Source: Stenotrophomonas sp. SAU14A_NAIMI4_8 (GTDB lineage: Bacteria; Pseudomonadota; Gammaproteobacteria; Xanthomonadales; Xanthomonadaceae). From it: a stretch of DNA of 64,000 bases. Location: assembly GCF_003086695.1 (NCBI RefSeq), contig NZ_CP025999.1, positions 2,955,680 through 3,019,679 on the forward strand, in the 5' to 3' direction. Under the pieces are notes generated by a model, which had not been told where the DNA came from, searched no databases, and was given only the letters and a program-made list of their open reading frames with translations. Positions 26,290-36,580 of the stretch are shown in pieces. How positions within the stretch are numbered: position 1 is the stretch's first letter; the number at the start of each line of letters is the position of its first letter. The position numbers and the translations under genes were made by a program.

Positions 26290-28275
26290 TCAATCCAAGC
26301 GTGCCAGCAGTTCACGTGCCTGCGCCTGGCAGTGCACGTCGCCCTGCTCGGCCACTTCCTGCAACAGGGTGCGCGCGGTCTGCGCATCGCCCAGGTCCAG
26401 ATAGGCGATGGCCAGTTCCAGCCGCTCCTGGCCGGGGCGCGGCGCCCAGTCGTGTGCATCGGGCTGCGCGGCAACCGGCACTTCCTCCACGTCATCAGCG
26501 GCGTCGGACGCTGCGACGGCGGGGTCTTCGTGCGGCTCGGCCGGCAGGTCGAACACGCCGCGGAACTGCGGCTGCTGCTCGGCATGCAGGGCGTAGTCGG
26601 GTACGCCCACGGCCTGGGTTTCCGCAGGGACCGCATCGAGCCGCGCGGCCTCAGCTTGTGCTTCCGGTTCCGGTTCCGGCTCCAGCGCATCCCATTGCGG
26701 CGGCGTGGCCACGGCCGCCGGCAGTTCGCTTTCGGTGTCCTCAAGCGGCGTGGTCGCGTCGGACGCGTCGGCCTGCGCGGAGACGGTGTCCTCTGCGTCC
26801 TGGTGGGTGTCGGCCGCGGTGGCCCATTCCGGCATCGCCGGCTCCTGGCGGGCATCGCCGGACGCCGGGGACGCCCACGCCGACTGCTCGGCCAGGGTGT
26901 CCAGCGCTGCACCGGCCGGTACCGCTGCGGCCAGGGCGGCCGCATCGCTCTCGTCGCGCAGCGGCGGCAGGGGCGAAGGCTTGCGCCGGCGCATCAGCCA
27001 GGCCGCACCTGCAATGAGCAGCAGCAACGGCAGCCCCAGCCAGTACCACGGTGTGCCTGCACTGGTTGCGCCCGCCGGCTGTTCCAGGCGTTGCTGCGCA
27101 GCGGCCAGGTCGTTGTCCTTCAGGGCGATCAGCGACTGCTGCTGGTCCTTCAGCTTTTCCAGTTCGGCCACGCGCTGCTTCAACTCGCCGATCTCGGCAT
27201 CGCGCGTGGCGATGTCTTCCTTGGCCTGTCGCAGTTGTTCATTGCCCAGCATGTCACCCTCGCTGCCGGCAGCGGTGCCGGTCGTTGTGCCCGCGTGGGC
27301 GGCATCGGCCGCCAGCGCTGGAGCAATCTCAAGACGCGCCCCGGTGGCGGGGGCCGGTGCAGCCGATGCGGTAGTGGCGACCGCCGCCGGCGCGCCGGCC
27401 GGCTGCGGCACGGTGCGTGCCTGCCGCCATTGCGCGGCGTGTTCGCGCAGCATGGCCGCCGCTTCGGCCGCATCGACGGCAGCCAGCGCGGCCGCGTCCG
27501 GCACCCGCAGCACCGCGCCCTGCTTGAGCAGGTTGGCGTTGCCGCGGATGAAGGCTTCGGGGTTGGCGCGCAGCAGGGCGATCATCGCCCGGTCACGGCT
27601 GACCTGGTTGCCACGCGCGACCGCGTCGGCAATCTGCGAAAGGGTCTGACCGTGCTGCACGGTCACGCTGCCATTGGCGGCCGGCGCTGCCGCGCGCGGT
27701 GCCGCCGTCGCAGTCGCACGCGTGGGCGCCTTGGCGGGCGCAGACGGCGCAGACGGCGCAGCGGCAGGCGGCGTGGGTGCCGGGGCGTCGCGGACGATGG
27801 TGTCCGGCAACATGCCGGCCGGCGCCACGATTTCCGGTTCGGCCACCGCCAGGGCATTGGCCGGCGCATCCACCAGGGCCGAGTATTCGCGCACCAGGCG
27901 CCCCTGGCCCCAGTCGGCTTCGATCAGGAAACTCAGCGACGGGGTCTCGACCGGGGTCTGCGAGGTCACCCGCACCACTGCCCTGCCCTGCGCATTGGTG
28001 GTCAGTTCGAACTGCAGTTCACTGACCAGCCCGGTCGGCCGTTGCAGGCCCACGCGTTCGAAGGTGACCGGCGAGGCCAGCGCCACCCGCAGGTTTTCCA
28101 GTTCGGAGGGATCGGCCGATACGACGGGGATCTCGGCCAGCAAGGGCTGGCCGGGGCGCGACAGCACGCGGATGTCGCCCAGACCCAGGGCCATGGCCGA
28201 ACTGCTGGCCAGGGCCAGCAGCGCTGCGGAAAGATAGGTGAGCGGGCGGCGCGCGCCCTTGGCCCGTTTGTTCAT
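26290..28275 (-). CDS. fimV: FimV-family polar peptidoglycan-binding protein
   Basis: A 661-residue inner-membrane hub for polar organisation and type IV pilus or twitching regulation. In order it has a signal sequence ending near SAMA (residue 29), the N-terminal FimV domain LGLGDIRVLSRPGQPL (30-145), and a LysM-like domain starting at about 204. A coiled coil (about 365-400), a membrane helix (about 410-427), an acidic linker, and the C-terminal TPR-like FimV domain (about 612-661) follow. The start is ATG 28275; the frame is open further upstream through tandem repeats. No clear ribosome-binding site is present, and TATAGT lies only 8 nt upstream. The asd-fimV-truA-trpF order resembles Pseudomonas. 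Confidence 0.92.
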   Translation of the reverse strand: MNKRAKGARRPLTYLSAALLALASSSAMALGLGDIRVLSRPGQPLLAEIPVVSADPSELENLRVALASPVTFERVGLQRPTGLVSELQFELTTNAQGRAVVRVTSQTPVETPSLSFLIEADWGQGRLVREYSALVDAPANALAVAEPEIVAPAGMLPDTIVRDAPAPTPPAAAPSAPSAPAKAPTRATATAAPRAAAPAANGSVTVQHGQTLSQIADAVARGNQVSRDRAMIALLRANPEAFIRGNANLLKQGAVLRVPDAAALAAVDAAEAAAMLREHAAQWRQARTVPQPAGAPAAVATTASAAPAPATGARLEIAPALAADAAHAGTTTGTAAGSEGDMLGNEQLRQAKEDIATRDAEIGELKQRVAELEKLKDQQQSLIALKDNDLAAAQQRLEQPAGATSAGTPWYWLGLPLLLLIAGAAWLMRRRKPSPLPPLRDESDAAALAAAVPAGAALDTLAEQSAWASPASGDARQEPAMPEWATAADTHQDAEDTVSAQADASDATTPLEDTESELPAAVATPPQWDALEPEPEPEAQAEAARLDAVPAETQAVGVPDYALHAEQQPQFRGVFDLPAEPHEDPAVAASDAADDVEEVPVAAQPDAHDWAPRPGQERLELAIAYLDLGDAQTARTLLQEVAEQGDVHCQAQARELLARLD

Positions 28276-28292
28276 GGGCGACACTATAAAGC

Positions 28293-28418
28293 GTGCGGAC
28301 CAAGGTCCGCACCCACCGATTGAGGCGGGCCGCACCCACCGGATGGGACGGGCCGCACCCACCGGATGGGACGATACGCGCCCATCGGGTGGGGCGATAC
28401 GCGCCCATCGGGTGGCGG
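28293..28418. repeat. Palindrome and five 23-bp tandem repeats upstream of fimV
   Basis: Immediately before fimV lies the perfect hairpin GTGCGGAC-CAAG-GTCCGCAC (28293-28312). It overlaps a tandem array of five 23-bp units at 28304, 28327, 28350, 28373 and 28396. Units 2 and 3 are identical (GGGCCGCACCCACCGGATGGGAC); units 4 and 5 share a variant (GATACGCGCCCATCGGGTGG). The array lies in the asd-fimV gap, where it could change copy number and alter fimV expression. Confidence 0.85.
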
Positions 28419-28428
28419 CGATGCCCCG

Positions 28429-28532
28429 TAGAGTCGAGCTTGCTCGACTGCCTTGAACGCAGGCGAGCAGAAGCAGTCGAGCAAGCTCGACTCTACGAAG
28501 GGCAGAAGCAGCCGGGCATGGCCCGGCTCTAC
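28429..28532. repeat. SMAG cluster in asd-fimV gap
   Basis: Three GTAG-headed palindromes: GTAGAGTCGAGCTTGCTCGACTGC (28429-28452) on the plus strand, an inverted copy ending at about 28497, and an AGCCGGGCATGGCCCGGCTCTAC class copy (about 28509-28531). The last is 14 nt downstream of the asd stop on the minus strand. Confidence 0.88.
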
Positions 28533-28545
28533 AGGACAGCAGGTG

Positions 28546-29574
<1,029 letters not shown>

Positions 29575-29631
29575 GGGGGAACTCTCACGAAAAACGGGAA
29601 GGGGAAAACTCACGCACGACAGCTGGGTTCG

Positions 29632-29666
29632 GGGAACCTCCTCGGACGGGGCGCGTGGAGGTTCCC
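29632..29666. other. 10-bp hairpin between dehydrogenase and asd genes
   Basis: The perfect inverted repeat GGGAACCTCC (29632-29641) and GGAGGTTCCC (29657-29666) reaches the last base of the upstream stop codon. On the coding (minus) strand no T-run follows, so it is more likely an mRNA-stability or processing element than a full terminator. Confidence 0.5.
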
Positions 29667-30703
29667 TATCGTTTCCCGCTTTTTTTACCCAGCACGGCAC
29701 GCGCAGCCAGGGCTGCGTCGGCATTGATCGCGCTCGGCATGGCGGTCGGGCTACCCGACAGACCCAGGCCGGCCAGCAGGTTGTCCACCGCCAGCTGCAC
29801 CATGGCCGTGCGCGTGGCCAGCGAGGCGCTGCCGATATGCGGGGTCAGCACCACGTTGCGCAGCGCCAGCAGTTCCGGGCGCACCTTGGGCTCGCCCTCG
29901 TAGACATCCAGCCCGGCGGCGGCCAGGCGGCCGTTGGCCAGGGCATCGACCAAGGCCAGTTCATCGACGATGCCGCCGCGGGCGATGTTCACCAGGGTGG
30001 CCGAGGGCTTCATCTTCGCCAGCGCGGCGGCGTCGATGATGTGGTGCGAGGCCGGGGTGTACGGCAGCACGGTGACCAGGTGGTCGGACTGCGCCAGCAG
30101 CGTGTCCAGGTCCACGTAGGTCGCGCCCAGTGCCGCCTCGGTGTCGGCCTGCAGGCGCGAACGGTTGTGGTACAGCACCTTCATGCCGAACCCGTGCGCG
30201 CCACGGCGGGCAATGCCCTGGCCGATGCGGCCCATGCCGAGGATGCCCAGGGTGCTGCCATGGATATCGGCACCGAGCATGGTCTGGAACGACCACTGCC
30301 CCCACTTGCCCTCGCGCAGCCAGCGCTCGGATTCGGTGATGCGACGTGCGGTGGCCATCAGCAGGGCAAAGCCCAGGTCGGCCGTGGTTTCGGTCAGCAC
30401 ATCGGGGGTATTGCTGGCCAGGATGCCGGCCGCGCTGAGCGCGTCCACGTCCAGGTTGTTATAGCCCACGCCGACGTTGGCGATCACCTGCAGCTGCGCG
30501 GCATCGGCCAGCTGGGCCGCGCCGATGCGCTCGTTGAGGGTGATGATGGCGCCGTCGACCGAGGCCAGCTGTTCGGCGATCTGCTGCGGCGACCAAGCGG
30601 TGACGGTTTCGGTGGCGAGCAGCCGCACGCGATCGCGCAGCGGCGCGATGGCCGCGTCGATCAGCGGCTGGCTCACCCATACCGTCGGCCGCGTATCAGC
30701 CAT
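29666..30703 (-). CDS. D-isomer-specific 2-hydroxyacid dehydrogenase (GhrB-like)
   Basis: A 345-residue NAD(P)-dependent dehydrogenase, probably reducing glyoxylate, hydroxypyruvate or a related 2-keto acid. The Rossmann motif is [16 protein letters not shown] (about 150-165). The catalytic triad is the Arg in NIARGG, the Glu in GLDVYEGEP and the His in [11 protein letters not shown] 30703 overlaps the end of aroC by 8 nt. The order prmB-aroC-dehydrogenase with 4 and 8 nt overlaps marks an operon, asd following after a 91-nt gap. The exact substrate is not readable. Confidence 0.9.
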   Translation of the reverse strand: MADTRPTVWVSQPLIDAAIAPLRDRVRLLATETVTAWSPQQIAEQLASVDGAIITLNERIGAAQLADAAQLQVIANVGVGYNNLDVDALSAAGILASNTPDVLTETTADLGFALLMATARRITESERWLREGKWGQWSFQTMLGADIHGSTLGILGMGRIGQGIARRGAHGFGMKVLYHNRSRLQADTEAALGATYVDLDTLLAQSDHLVTVLPYTPASHHIIDAAALAKMKPSATLVNIARGGIVDELALVDALANGRLAAAGLDVYEGEPKVRPELLALRNVVLTPHIGSASLATRTAMVQLAVDNLLAGLGLSGSPTAMPSAINADAALAARAVLGKKSGKR

Positions 30704-31799
30704 CGATCTGCCCGGGAATGCGCGGGGTGATGGTACCGACGTCACCACACTGGGCGCGGTGGCGCAGTGCCTGGTCCATCAACACCAGGGCCATCATGGC
30801 CTCGGCGATGGGGGTGGCACGGATGCCCACGCAGGGATCGTGACGGCCGGTGGTGACCACTTCCACCACATTGCCTTCGGTATCCAGTGACGGACCCGGC
30901 AGGCGCAGGCTGGAGGTGGGCTTCAGCACGATGGAGGCGACCACCGGCTGGCCGGTGGAAATGCCGCCGAGGATGCCGCCGGCATGGTTGCTGGCAAAGC
31001 CCTGCGGGGTCAGCAGATCGCGGTGTTCGGTGCCCTTCTGCGCGGCGCTGGCGAAACCGTCGCCGATCTCCACGCCCTTGACCGCGTTGATGCTCATCAG
31101 CGCGGCGGCCAGGTCGCCATCGAGCTTGCCGTAGATGGGTTCACCCCAGCCCGGCGGCACGTTGTCGGCCACCACGTCCACGCGCGCACCGACCGAATCA
31201 CCGGACTTGCGCAGCGCATCCATGTACGCCTCCAGCTGCGGCACCTGTTCGGCGTGCGGCCAGAAGAACGGGTTGTCTTCCACCGCCGACCAGTCGAAAC
31301 CGGCCGGACGGATCTCGCCCAACTGCGACAGGTAGCCCCGCACGGTCACCCCGAAGCGCTCGGCCAGCCACTTCTTGGCGACCACGCCGGCAGCCACGCG
31401 CATGGTGGTTTCGCGCGCAGAGGAACGGCCACCACCGCGCGGATCGCGGATGCCGTACTTGTGCCAATAGCTGTAGTCGGCATGGCCCGGACGGAACTGC
31501 TGGCCGATGTTGGCGTAATCCTTGCTGCGCTGGTCGGTGTTGCGGATCAGCAGCGCGATGGGGGTACCGGTGGTCAGGCCCTGGTACACGCCGGACAGGA
31601 TCTCGACCTCATCGGCCTCGCGCCGCGCCGAGGTGTGCCGGCTCTTGCCGGTGGCTCGACGCTGCAGGTCGTGGGCGAATTCGGCCGCATCCAGCGCCAG
31701 CCCCGGCGGACAGCCATCGATCACGCAGCCGATGGCCGGCCCGTGCGATTCGCCGAACGTGGTGACGGTGAACAGCTTGCCGAACGAATTGGAGCTCAC
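30696..31799 (-). CDS. aroC: Chorismate synthase
   Basis: Final shikimate-pathway enzyme, converting EPSP to chorismate with reduced FMN. The 367-residue protein starts [20 protein letters not shown], the diagnostic N-terminus. It has [17 protein letters not shown] mid-protein and the flavin-binding [14 protein letters not shown]. The GTG start overlaps the prmB stop by 4 nt (GTGA). It supplies the precursor for the trp genes nearby. Confidence 0.97.
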   Translation of the reverse strand: MSSNSFGKLFTVTTFGESHGPAIGCVIDGCPPGLALDAAEFAHDLQRRATGKSRHTSARREADEVEILSGVYQGLTTGTPIALLIRNTDQRSKDYANIGQQFRPGHADYSYWHKYGIRDPRGGGRSSARETTMRVAAGVVAKKWLAERFGVTVRGYLSQLGEIRPAGFDWSAVEDNPFFWPHAEQVPQLEAYMDALRKSGDSVGARVDVVADNVPPGWGEPIYGKLDGDLAAALMSINAVKGVEIGDGFASAAQKGTEHRDLLTPQGFASNHAGGILGGISTGQPVVASIVLKPTSSLRLPGPSLDTEGNVVEVVTTGRHDPCVGIRATPIAEAMMALVLMDQALRHRAQCGDVGTITPRIPGQIDG

Positions 31800-32725
31800 G
31801 GGCGCTGCGCCGCCAGTTCGGTGATGCGGGCGCTGTGGGCGATCAGTTCACGGCATTCGACCGCGAAGATACCCATCTGGCCGACCTTGAATTCGATCCA
31901 GGCGAAGTCGACTTCCGGCAGCAGCTTGATCAGGTGCTGTTCGGACTCGCCCACTTCGCAGATCAGCAGGCCGTCTTCGCTCAGGTGCAGCGGCGCGTCG
32001 CGCAGGATCTTCAGCACCAGGTCCAGACCGTCGTCGCCGGCGCGCAGGCCCATTTCCGGCTCGTAGGAGTATTCCTGCGGCAGGGCATCGGTCTCGTCGT
32101 TGGTGACGTAGGGCGGGTTGGTGACGATCAGGTCGTAGTGGCGACCTGTCAGGCCGTTGAACAGGTCCGACTTCAGCAGGGTGACGTTGTGCGCCTGCAG
32201 GCGCTCCTTGTTCTCTTCGGCCAGCGACAGGGCGTCATCGCTCAGGTCCACGCCATCCACTTCCCAGTTCGGGTAGTAGTGGCCCATGGCAATGGCGATG
32301 CAGCCCGAGCCGGTGCACAGGTCCAGCGCGCGGCTGACATCGCGGCCGGCCAGCCACGGTTCGAAGCCGCACTCGATCAGCTCGGCGATGGGCGAGCGCG
32401 GCACCAGAGCGCGCTTGTCGCTCTTGAAGCTGAGCCCGGCAAACCAGGCCTCGCCGGTCAGGTAGGCGGCGGGGATGCGTTCGTCTATGCGGCGCTGGAA
32501 CAGCTCCAGCACGCGCAGCTTTTCTTCCTGCAGCAGGCGCGCCTGGCCGTAGGCCGGGCCCAGGTCGTGCGGCAGGTGCAGGCTGTGCAGCACCAGCTGG
32601 GTGGCCTCGTCCAGGGCGTTGTCGTAGCTGTGCCCGAAGGTCAGGCCCGCGGCGTTGAAACGGCTGGTGCCGTAGCGGATCAGGTCGATGATCGTGTGGA
32701 GTTCGGCGGCCGTTTCAGCGGTCAT
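31796..32725 (-). CDS. prmB: 50S ribosomal protein L3 glutamine methyltransferase
   Basis: N5-methylates a glutamine of ribosomal protein L3. The 309-residue protein has an N-terminal helical domain, the AdoMet motif [13 protein letters not shown] (about 134-146) and the glutamine-binding NPPY (203-206). PrmB rather than PrmC is favoured by location directly before aroC, as in E. coli, and by the [11 protein letters not shown] segment. ATG 32725; upstream codons to 32830 fall in the divergent promoter region with the SCO gene. Confidence 0.93.
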   Translation of the reverse strand: MTAETAAELHTIIDLIRYGTSRFNAAGLTFGHSYDNALDEATQLVLHSLHLPHDLGPAYGQARLLQEEKLRVLELFQRRIDERIPAAYLTGEAWFAGLSFKSDKRALVPRSPIAELIECGFEPWLAGRDVSRALDLCTGSGCIAIAMGHYYPNWEVDGVDLSDDALSLAEENKERLQAHNVTLLKSDLFNGLTGRHYDLIVTNPPYVTNDETDALPQEYSYEPEMGLRAGDDGLDLVLKILRDAPLHLSEDGLLICEVGESEQHLIKLLPEVDFAWIEFKVGQMGIFAVECRELIAHSARITELAAQRP

Positions 32726-32847
32726 GGCGGTACTGCGGGCAAAGTGGCCCACGATTATAGGGCTTGCGGCCTGCGCCGGCATCCGTTGCGACGGAAACGA
32801 TCCGGCCACAGCCGGTATGATGGGGCCCACTTCGCGCGGGAGCCCCC

Positions 32848-33498
32848 ATGTTCAATCGCAACGTCGGCATCATCCTGCTGATCGCCCTGGCCGCGGGCCT
32901 GGGCCTGCTGGCCGCGCAGCAGGTGTTCGCGCCGAAGCCGGCGGCCAACCAGCCGGCCACCGAGGCGATCACCCTGTACCCGCAGGCGCGCCCCCTGCCC
33001 GACTTCAACCTGGCCCAGTCCGACGGCACCCGCCTGATTCCGGGCGAGCTGAAGGGCCACTGGACACTGGTGTTCCTGGGGTTCACGTTCTGCCCGGACG
33101 TGTGCCCGACCACCCTGGCCGAGCTGGCCGGCGCGCAGAACCAGTGGGAGAATCTGCCGGACACGCTGCGCCCGCGCGTGCTGTTCGTCTCGGTTGACCC
33201 GGACCGTGACAACGCCACCCGCCTGGGCGAGTACGTGCACGGGTTCCACAAGGACACCCTGGCCGCCAGCGCCGACATTCCCTCACTGGAGCGATTTGCC
33301 ACCTCGCTGGGCTTCGTGTTCCAGAAGGTGCCGGGCAAGCACTTCGACGAAAACCCCGAGGATTACACCGTCGAGCATTCGGCCAGCCTGGCCGTGCTTG
33401 ACCCGCAGGGCCGCCTTGCCGGCCTGGTGCGCCCCCCGTTCAACGCGCCGGCCATTGCCCGCGACCTGCAGAAGCTGACCGAGAAATCCGCCCCATGA
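32848..33498 (+). CDS. SCO1/SenC family copper chaperone
   Basis: A 216-residue periplasmic thioredoxin-fold protein anchored by an N-terminal helix (about 6-26). It carries the copper-binding CPDVC (C82, C86) and the distal H177 in [11 protein letters not shown] proteins insert copper into the CuA site of cytochrome oxidase or handle thiols. The ATG of psd overlaps its stop (ATGA), so the two are translationally coupled. Confidence 0.92.
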   Translation: MFNRNVGIILLIALAAGLGLLAAQQVFAPKPAANQPATEAITLYPQARPLPDFNLAQSDGTRLIPGELKGHWTLVFLGFTFCPDVCPTTLAELAGAQNQWENLPDTLRPRVLFVSVDPDRDNATRLGEYVHGFHKDTLAASADIPSLERFATSLGFVFQKVPGKHFDENPEDYTVEHSASLAVLDPQGRLAGLVRPPFNAPAIARDLQKLTEKSAP

Positions 33499-34337
33499 GC
33501 CTGACCACCGCCCTGACGTATGCCCTGCCCCACCGCCTGCTGTCTTCGATGGCGCGCTCGCTGGCGTACTCGGACGATCCGCGCGTATCACGCTGGTTGA
33601 TCGACACAGTCACCCGCAAGTTCGACGTCAACCTGGACGAAGCGGCCAACCCCGACCCGCGCAGCTACGCCACCTTCAACCAGTTCTTCACCCGTGCACT
33701 GAAGCCGGGCGCGCGCGTGGCCGATGCCGATCCGCGCCGCCTGGTGATGCCCGCCGACGGCCGCATCAGCCAGCTGGGGAAGATCGAGGCCGGCCGCATT
33801 TTCCAGGCCAAGGGCCAGTCGTTCACCGCCGCCGAACTGCTGGGCAGCGCTGAAGATGCCAAGCCGTACAACGAAGGTCTGTTCGCCACGGTGTACCTGT
33901 CGCCGCGCGACTACCACCGCGTGCACATGCCCTGGACCGGCACCCTGCGCGAAACCGTGCACGTGCCGGGCCGACTGTTCAGCGTGGGCCCGGCGGCGGT
34001 GAACGGCGTGCCGCGCCTGTTTGCCCGCAACGAGCGCCTGGTCTGCCATTTCGACACCAGCTTCGGCCCGATGGTGAGCGTGATGGTCGGCGCACTGCTG
34101 GTGTCGGGCGTGGAAACGGTCTGGAGTGGTGAAGAAATTCCCGCCTACGGCGATCGCATTACCCGCAAGGATTACCGCGGCCAGGGCATCGTGCTGGAGC
34201 GCTTCGCCGAGATGGCGCGCTTCAACTACGGCTCGACGGTGATCGTGCTGCTGCCGCCGGGCGTGGCCGAGTTCGCCCCGCAGCTGGGCGCGGAAAGCCC
34301 GGTGCAGCTGGGCCAGGCGCTGGCAACGCTGCGCTGA
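33495..34337 (+). CDS. psd: Phosphatidylserine decarboxylase proenzyme
   Basis: Makes phosphatidylethanolamine at the inner membrane. The 280-residue proenzyme has the autocleavage site G246-S247-T248 ([14 protein letters not shown]), which yields a pyruvoyl-blocked alpha chain. The central [13 protein letters not shown] with its catalytic His residues is also present. A perfect 11-bp hairpin and then SMAG palindromes follow the stop. Confidence 0.95.
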   Translation: MSLTTALTYALPHRLLSSMARSLAYSDDPRVSRWLIDTVTRKFDVNLDEAANPDPRSYATFNQFFTRALKPGARVADADPRRLVMPADGRISQLGKIEAGRIFQAKGQSFTAAELLGSAEDAKPYNEGLFATVYLSPRDYHRVHMPWTGTLRETVHVPGRLFSVGPAAVNGVPRLFARNERLVCHFDTSFGPMVSVMVGALLVSGVETVWSGEEIPAYGDRITRKDYRGQGIVLERFAEMARFNYGSTVIVLLPPGVAEFAPQLGAESPVQLGQALATLR

Positions 34338-34360
34338 GGGTGGTGGGCGGCGGAATCCCG

Positions 34361-34386
34361 GGCATTCCCGGAATGCCGGGAATGCC
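34361..34386. other. 11-bp hairpin downstream of psd
   Basis: GGCATTCCCGG and CCGGGAATGCC flank an AATG loop, a perfect palindrome 24 nt after the psd stop. There is no T-run. It may act with the adjacent SMAG units to end or stabilise the SCO-psd transcript. Confidence 0.55.
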
Positions 34387-34388
34387 GT

Positions 34389-34482
34389 CGTAGAGTTGAG
34401 CTTGCTCGACTGACGCCATGCCAAGGCAGTCGAGCAAGCTCGACTCTACAAAACCCGAGCAGTCGAGCTTGCTCGACGCTAC
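34389..34482. repeat. SMAG cluster between psd and rraB
   Basis: Three units: GTAGAGTTGAGCTTGCTCGACTG (about 34390), an inverted copy ending TCTAC at about 34449, and an inverted copy ending GCTAC at 34482. The last provides the TAG stop of the converging rraB gene. Confidence 0.88.
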
Positions 34483-34826
34483 TGGAGGGTCGGGGCCGGG
34501 CCGACGTCCACGCCGTCGTAGTCTTCAACGCCCAGCTGGCTGGCCAGTGCGGCCAGCTCCTGGTTGCGCAGGTCCAGCGAGGCTTCGTCGTGCACCTCGA
34601 CGCGCTCGACGTGCAGCACGTGGAAGGGCGCATCGCCCTCTTCCGGCTCCTGCTCGAACTGGTCCACCACCGTGTAGCCCTGCTCCTGCAGGCTGGCTGC
34701 CAGCGCCTGCAGGCGCTCGGGGGTGGAATGCACGAAGTAGTAACCCCACAGCAGGGGCACGCTGAGATCCCAGTCGGTGTTCTCACGCAGGTTCTCGAAC
34801 AGGTCGCGGGTGGCTTGCAGGTCCAT
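34479..34826 (-). CDS. RraB-like regulator of ribonuclease E
   Basis: A 115-residue acidic cytosolic protein that resembles RraB, which binds RNase E and changes RNA turnover. It begins MDLQATRDLFENLRENTDWD and continues PLLWGYYFVHSTPERLQAL, then the EQEPEEGDAPFHVLHVER segment and an acidic C-terminus. The start is ATG 34826; the frame stays open upstream without support. The TAG stop is part of a SMAG GTAG. It lies 20 nt after the transglycosylase gene on the same strand. Confidence 0.82.
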   Translation of the reverse strand: MDLQATRDLFENLRENTDWDLSVPLLWGYYFVHSTPERLQALAASLQEQGYTVVDQFEQEPEEGDAPFHVLHVERVEVHDEASLDLRNQELAALASQLGVEDYDGVDVGPAPTLQ

Positions 34827-34846
34827 GCGGTGGGGTCTCCGGGCAG

Positions 34847-36457
34847 TTACTTGTCGCAGCCCTGCAGCTTCAGGGTCTGGCCCTGGCGCAGGCTGTAGGA
34901 AGGGGCCTTCAGGCCATTGGCGCGGGCCAGCACCGGCACGTCGCACTGGAACTTGGCCGCAATGCGGCCCAGGGTGTCACCCTTGCCGACCTTGTAGCTG
35001 CGTGCCGGCTTGGCGCGCGGCGCGGGGGCCGGACGCGGTGCGGCCACCGGCGCGCTCGGGGTCGTGGCCACCGGGCTGGCCGCGTTCGGATCGGCCACCG
35101 GCACGAGCCCACCCACCGCGACGCTGCCGGTGTAGGTGGTCGCGCTGGGGCGCACGATGGCCGCGTTCAGATCGGCGGTGATCAGCGTGCGCGCCAGGTC
35201 CGCGCGCGGGCCGCTGACGCAGTTGCGCTGGTAAAGGCTGGCGATGCGCGTGGTGGCATTGATGAGGGTGCCGGCCGGAATCCAGCCGTCGGCCTCGTAG
35301 CGCGGGTTGAGGTTGCGCAGCGCGCGCATGTAGCCATCGCGGGTGCCGTGGCTGCCCAGGCAGATGGTCAGTTCATAGATGGTGGTCGAACGGGCCAGGC
35401 GCACCGTGGCCGGCTGCGCGTTGATCTTCGGGAATTCCACGCCGTACTGCTGCGGGTGCAGGTAGATCCATGCCGCGGCGATCACCATCGGCACGTAATC
35501 CTTGGTTTCACCGGGGAACTGGTTGTACACGCGGTCCACCCAGAAGCTCTGCCCCGGGTTTTCGCGGGCCACGCGTGCGGCGCGGCCTTCACCGCCGTTG
35601 TAACCGGCCAGCGACAGCTCAACGCTGTTGTTCAGTTCACGCATGCGCTCGTTGATGTACGTCGCGCTGGCTTCAGCCGCGCTGCGTGCATCGAAGCGGG
35701 TATCGAAGCCGGTGCCATCCGGGCCCAGGCCGAAGCGGCGGCCGGTGGCCGGCATGAACTGCATCAACCCGGCCGCACCGGCACGCGAAGATGCATGCAC
35801 GCGGCCATTGGATTCCTTGGCCATGATGCCGAACAGCAGGGCCTCGGGCAGGCCACGCTTTTCCCATTCCGGCCACATCACCGCGCGCAGGTTCTGGTAG
35901 TTTTCGTAGGTGGTCATCAGCGCCGGCCGCATGTCGGTCAGCCAGCGGCGGATGCCGGCCTGCACGGCCGGGTTGTACTCGACCATGTTGTCGAAGGCAT
36001 GGCGCTTGTCGTTCAGCAGGGCGGCCGCGCGCGCCGCCTCGGGCACATCGGCAGCCAACGGGCCGACGTGGTCCGGGTCGGCCTCCAGGCGGTCGCCGGC
36101 GTCGGCGGTGGCGTCATCATCGCTGGCGGCGTCGGCATCGCGCTTCAGCAGGCGCTTGTAGGTGGCCAGCATGCTGCCCATCTGGCAGCCCTTCTGCTTC
36201 ACGCATTCGCTGATGACATCTTCCATGTCCTCCAGCGCGGCATCGGCCTCGTTGCTGCCCTTGGGATCGGCATTGGCCACCAGCAGCAGGGCGTCGCCAT
36301 AGCGCTTCTCGGCCGCGGCCATGCGCTGCTGCAGCGCGTCCACTTTCACCTTGTCCCGCGCCGACACCCGCTGCGCATGGGCGTCGGGCGCCAGGGAAAC
36401 CAGGCCAACCAGGGCCAGCAGCGGCCAGGTGCGGGAAATCAGGACAGGAACGGGCAT
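34847..36457 (-). CDS. Membrane-bound lytic murein transglycosylase D-like protein
   Basis: A 536-residue exported enzyme that cleaves peptidoglycan glycan strands to 1,6-anhydro products. It has a signal peptide (cleavage after DAHA, residue about 28), an N-terminal helical region (about 30-170), and an SLT domain with catalytic E215 in AKESNGRVHASSRAGAAGLM. SLAGYNGGEGRA and an ALT(I)C-type LysM-like region follow, with a clear C-terminal LysM (about 485-533, YKVGKGDTLGRIAAKF). ATG 36457 fits the signal peptide. Divergent from the HerA-like gene. Confidence 0.9.
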   Translation of the reverse strand: MPVPVLISRTWPLLALVGLVSLAPDAHAQRVSARDKVKVDALQQRMAAAEKRYGDALLLVANADPKGSNEADAALEDMEDVISECVKQKGCQMGSMLATYKRLLKRDADAASDDDATADAGDRLEADPDHVGPLAADVPEAARAAALLNDKRHAFDNMVEYNPAVQAGIRRWLTDMRPALMTTYENYQNLRAVMWPEWEKRGLPEALLFGIMAKESNGRVHASSRAGAAGLMQFMPATGRRFGLGPDGTGFDTRFDARSAAEASATYINERMRELNNSVELSLAGYNGGEGRAARVARENPGQSFWVDRVYNQFPGETKDYVPMVIAAAWIYLHPQQYGVEFPKINAQPATVRLARSTTIYELTICLGSHGTRDGYMRALRNLNPRYEADGWIPAGTLINATTRIASLYQRNCVSGPRADLARTLITADLNAAIVRPSATTYTGSVAVGGLVPVADPNAASPVATTPSAPVAAPRPAPAPRAKPARSYKVGKGDTLGRIAAKFQCDVPVLARANGLKAPSYSLRQGQTLKLQGCDK

Positions 36458-36580
36458 TGGTGGCACTGTGTGCGAAACAGGCAGGCAGAGTAGCGGTGCC
36501 GCCAAGGTCCGGGCAACCCGGCCGGCGACCGGCTGCCGCCGCCGGTTAACATTGACCGCATTCACCACAAGGGCTGGACC

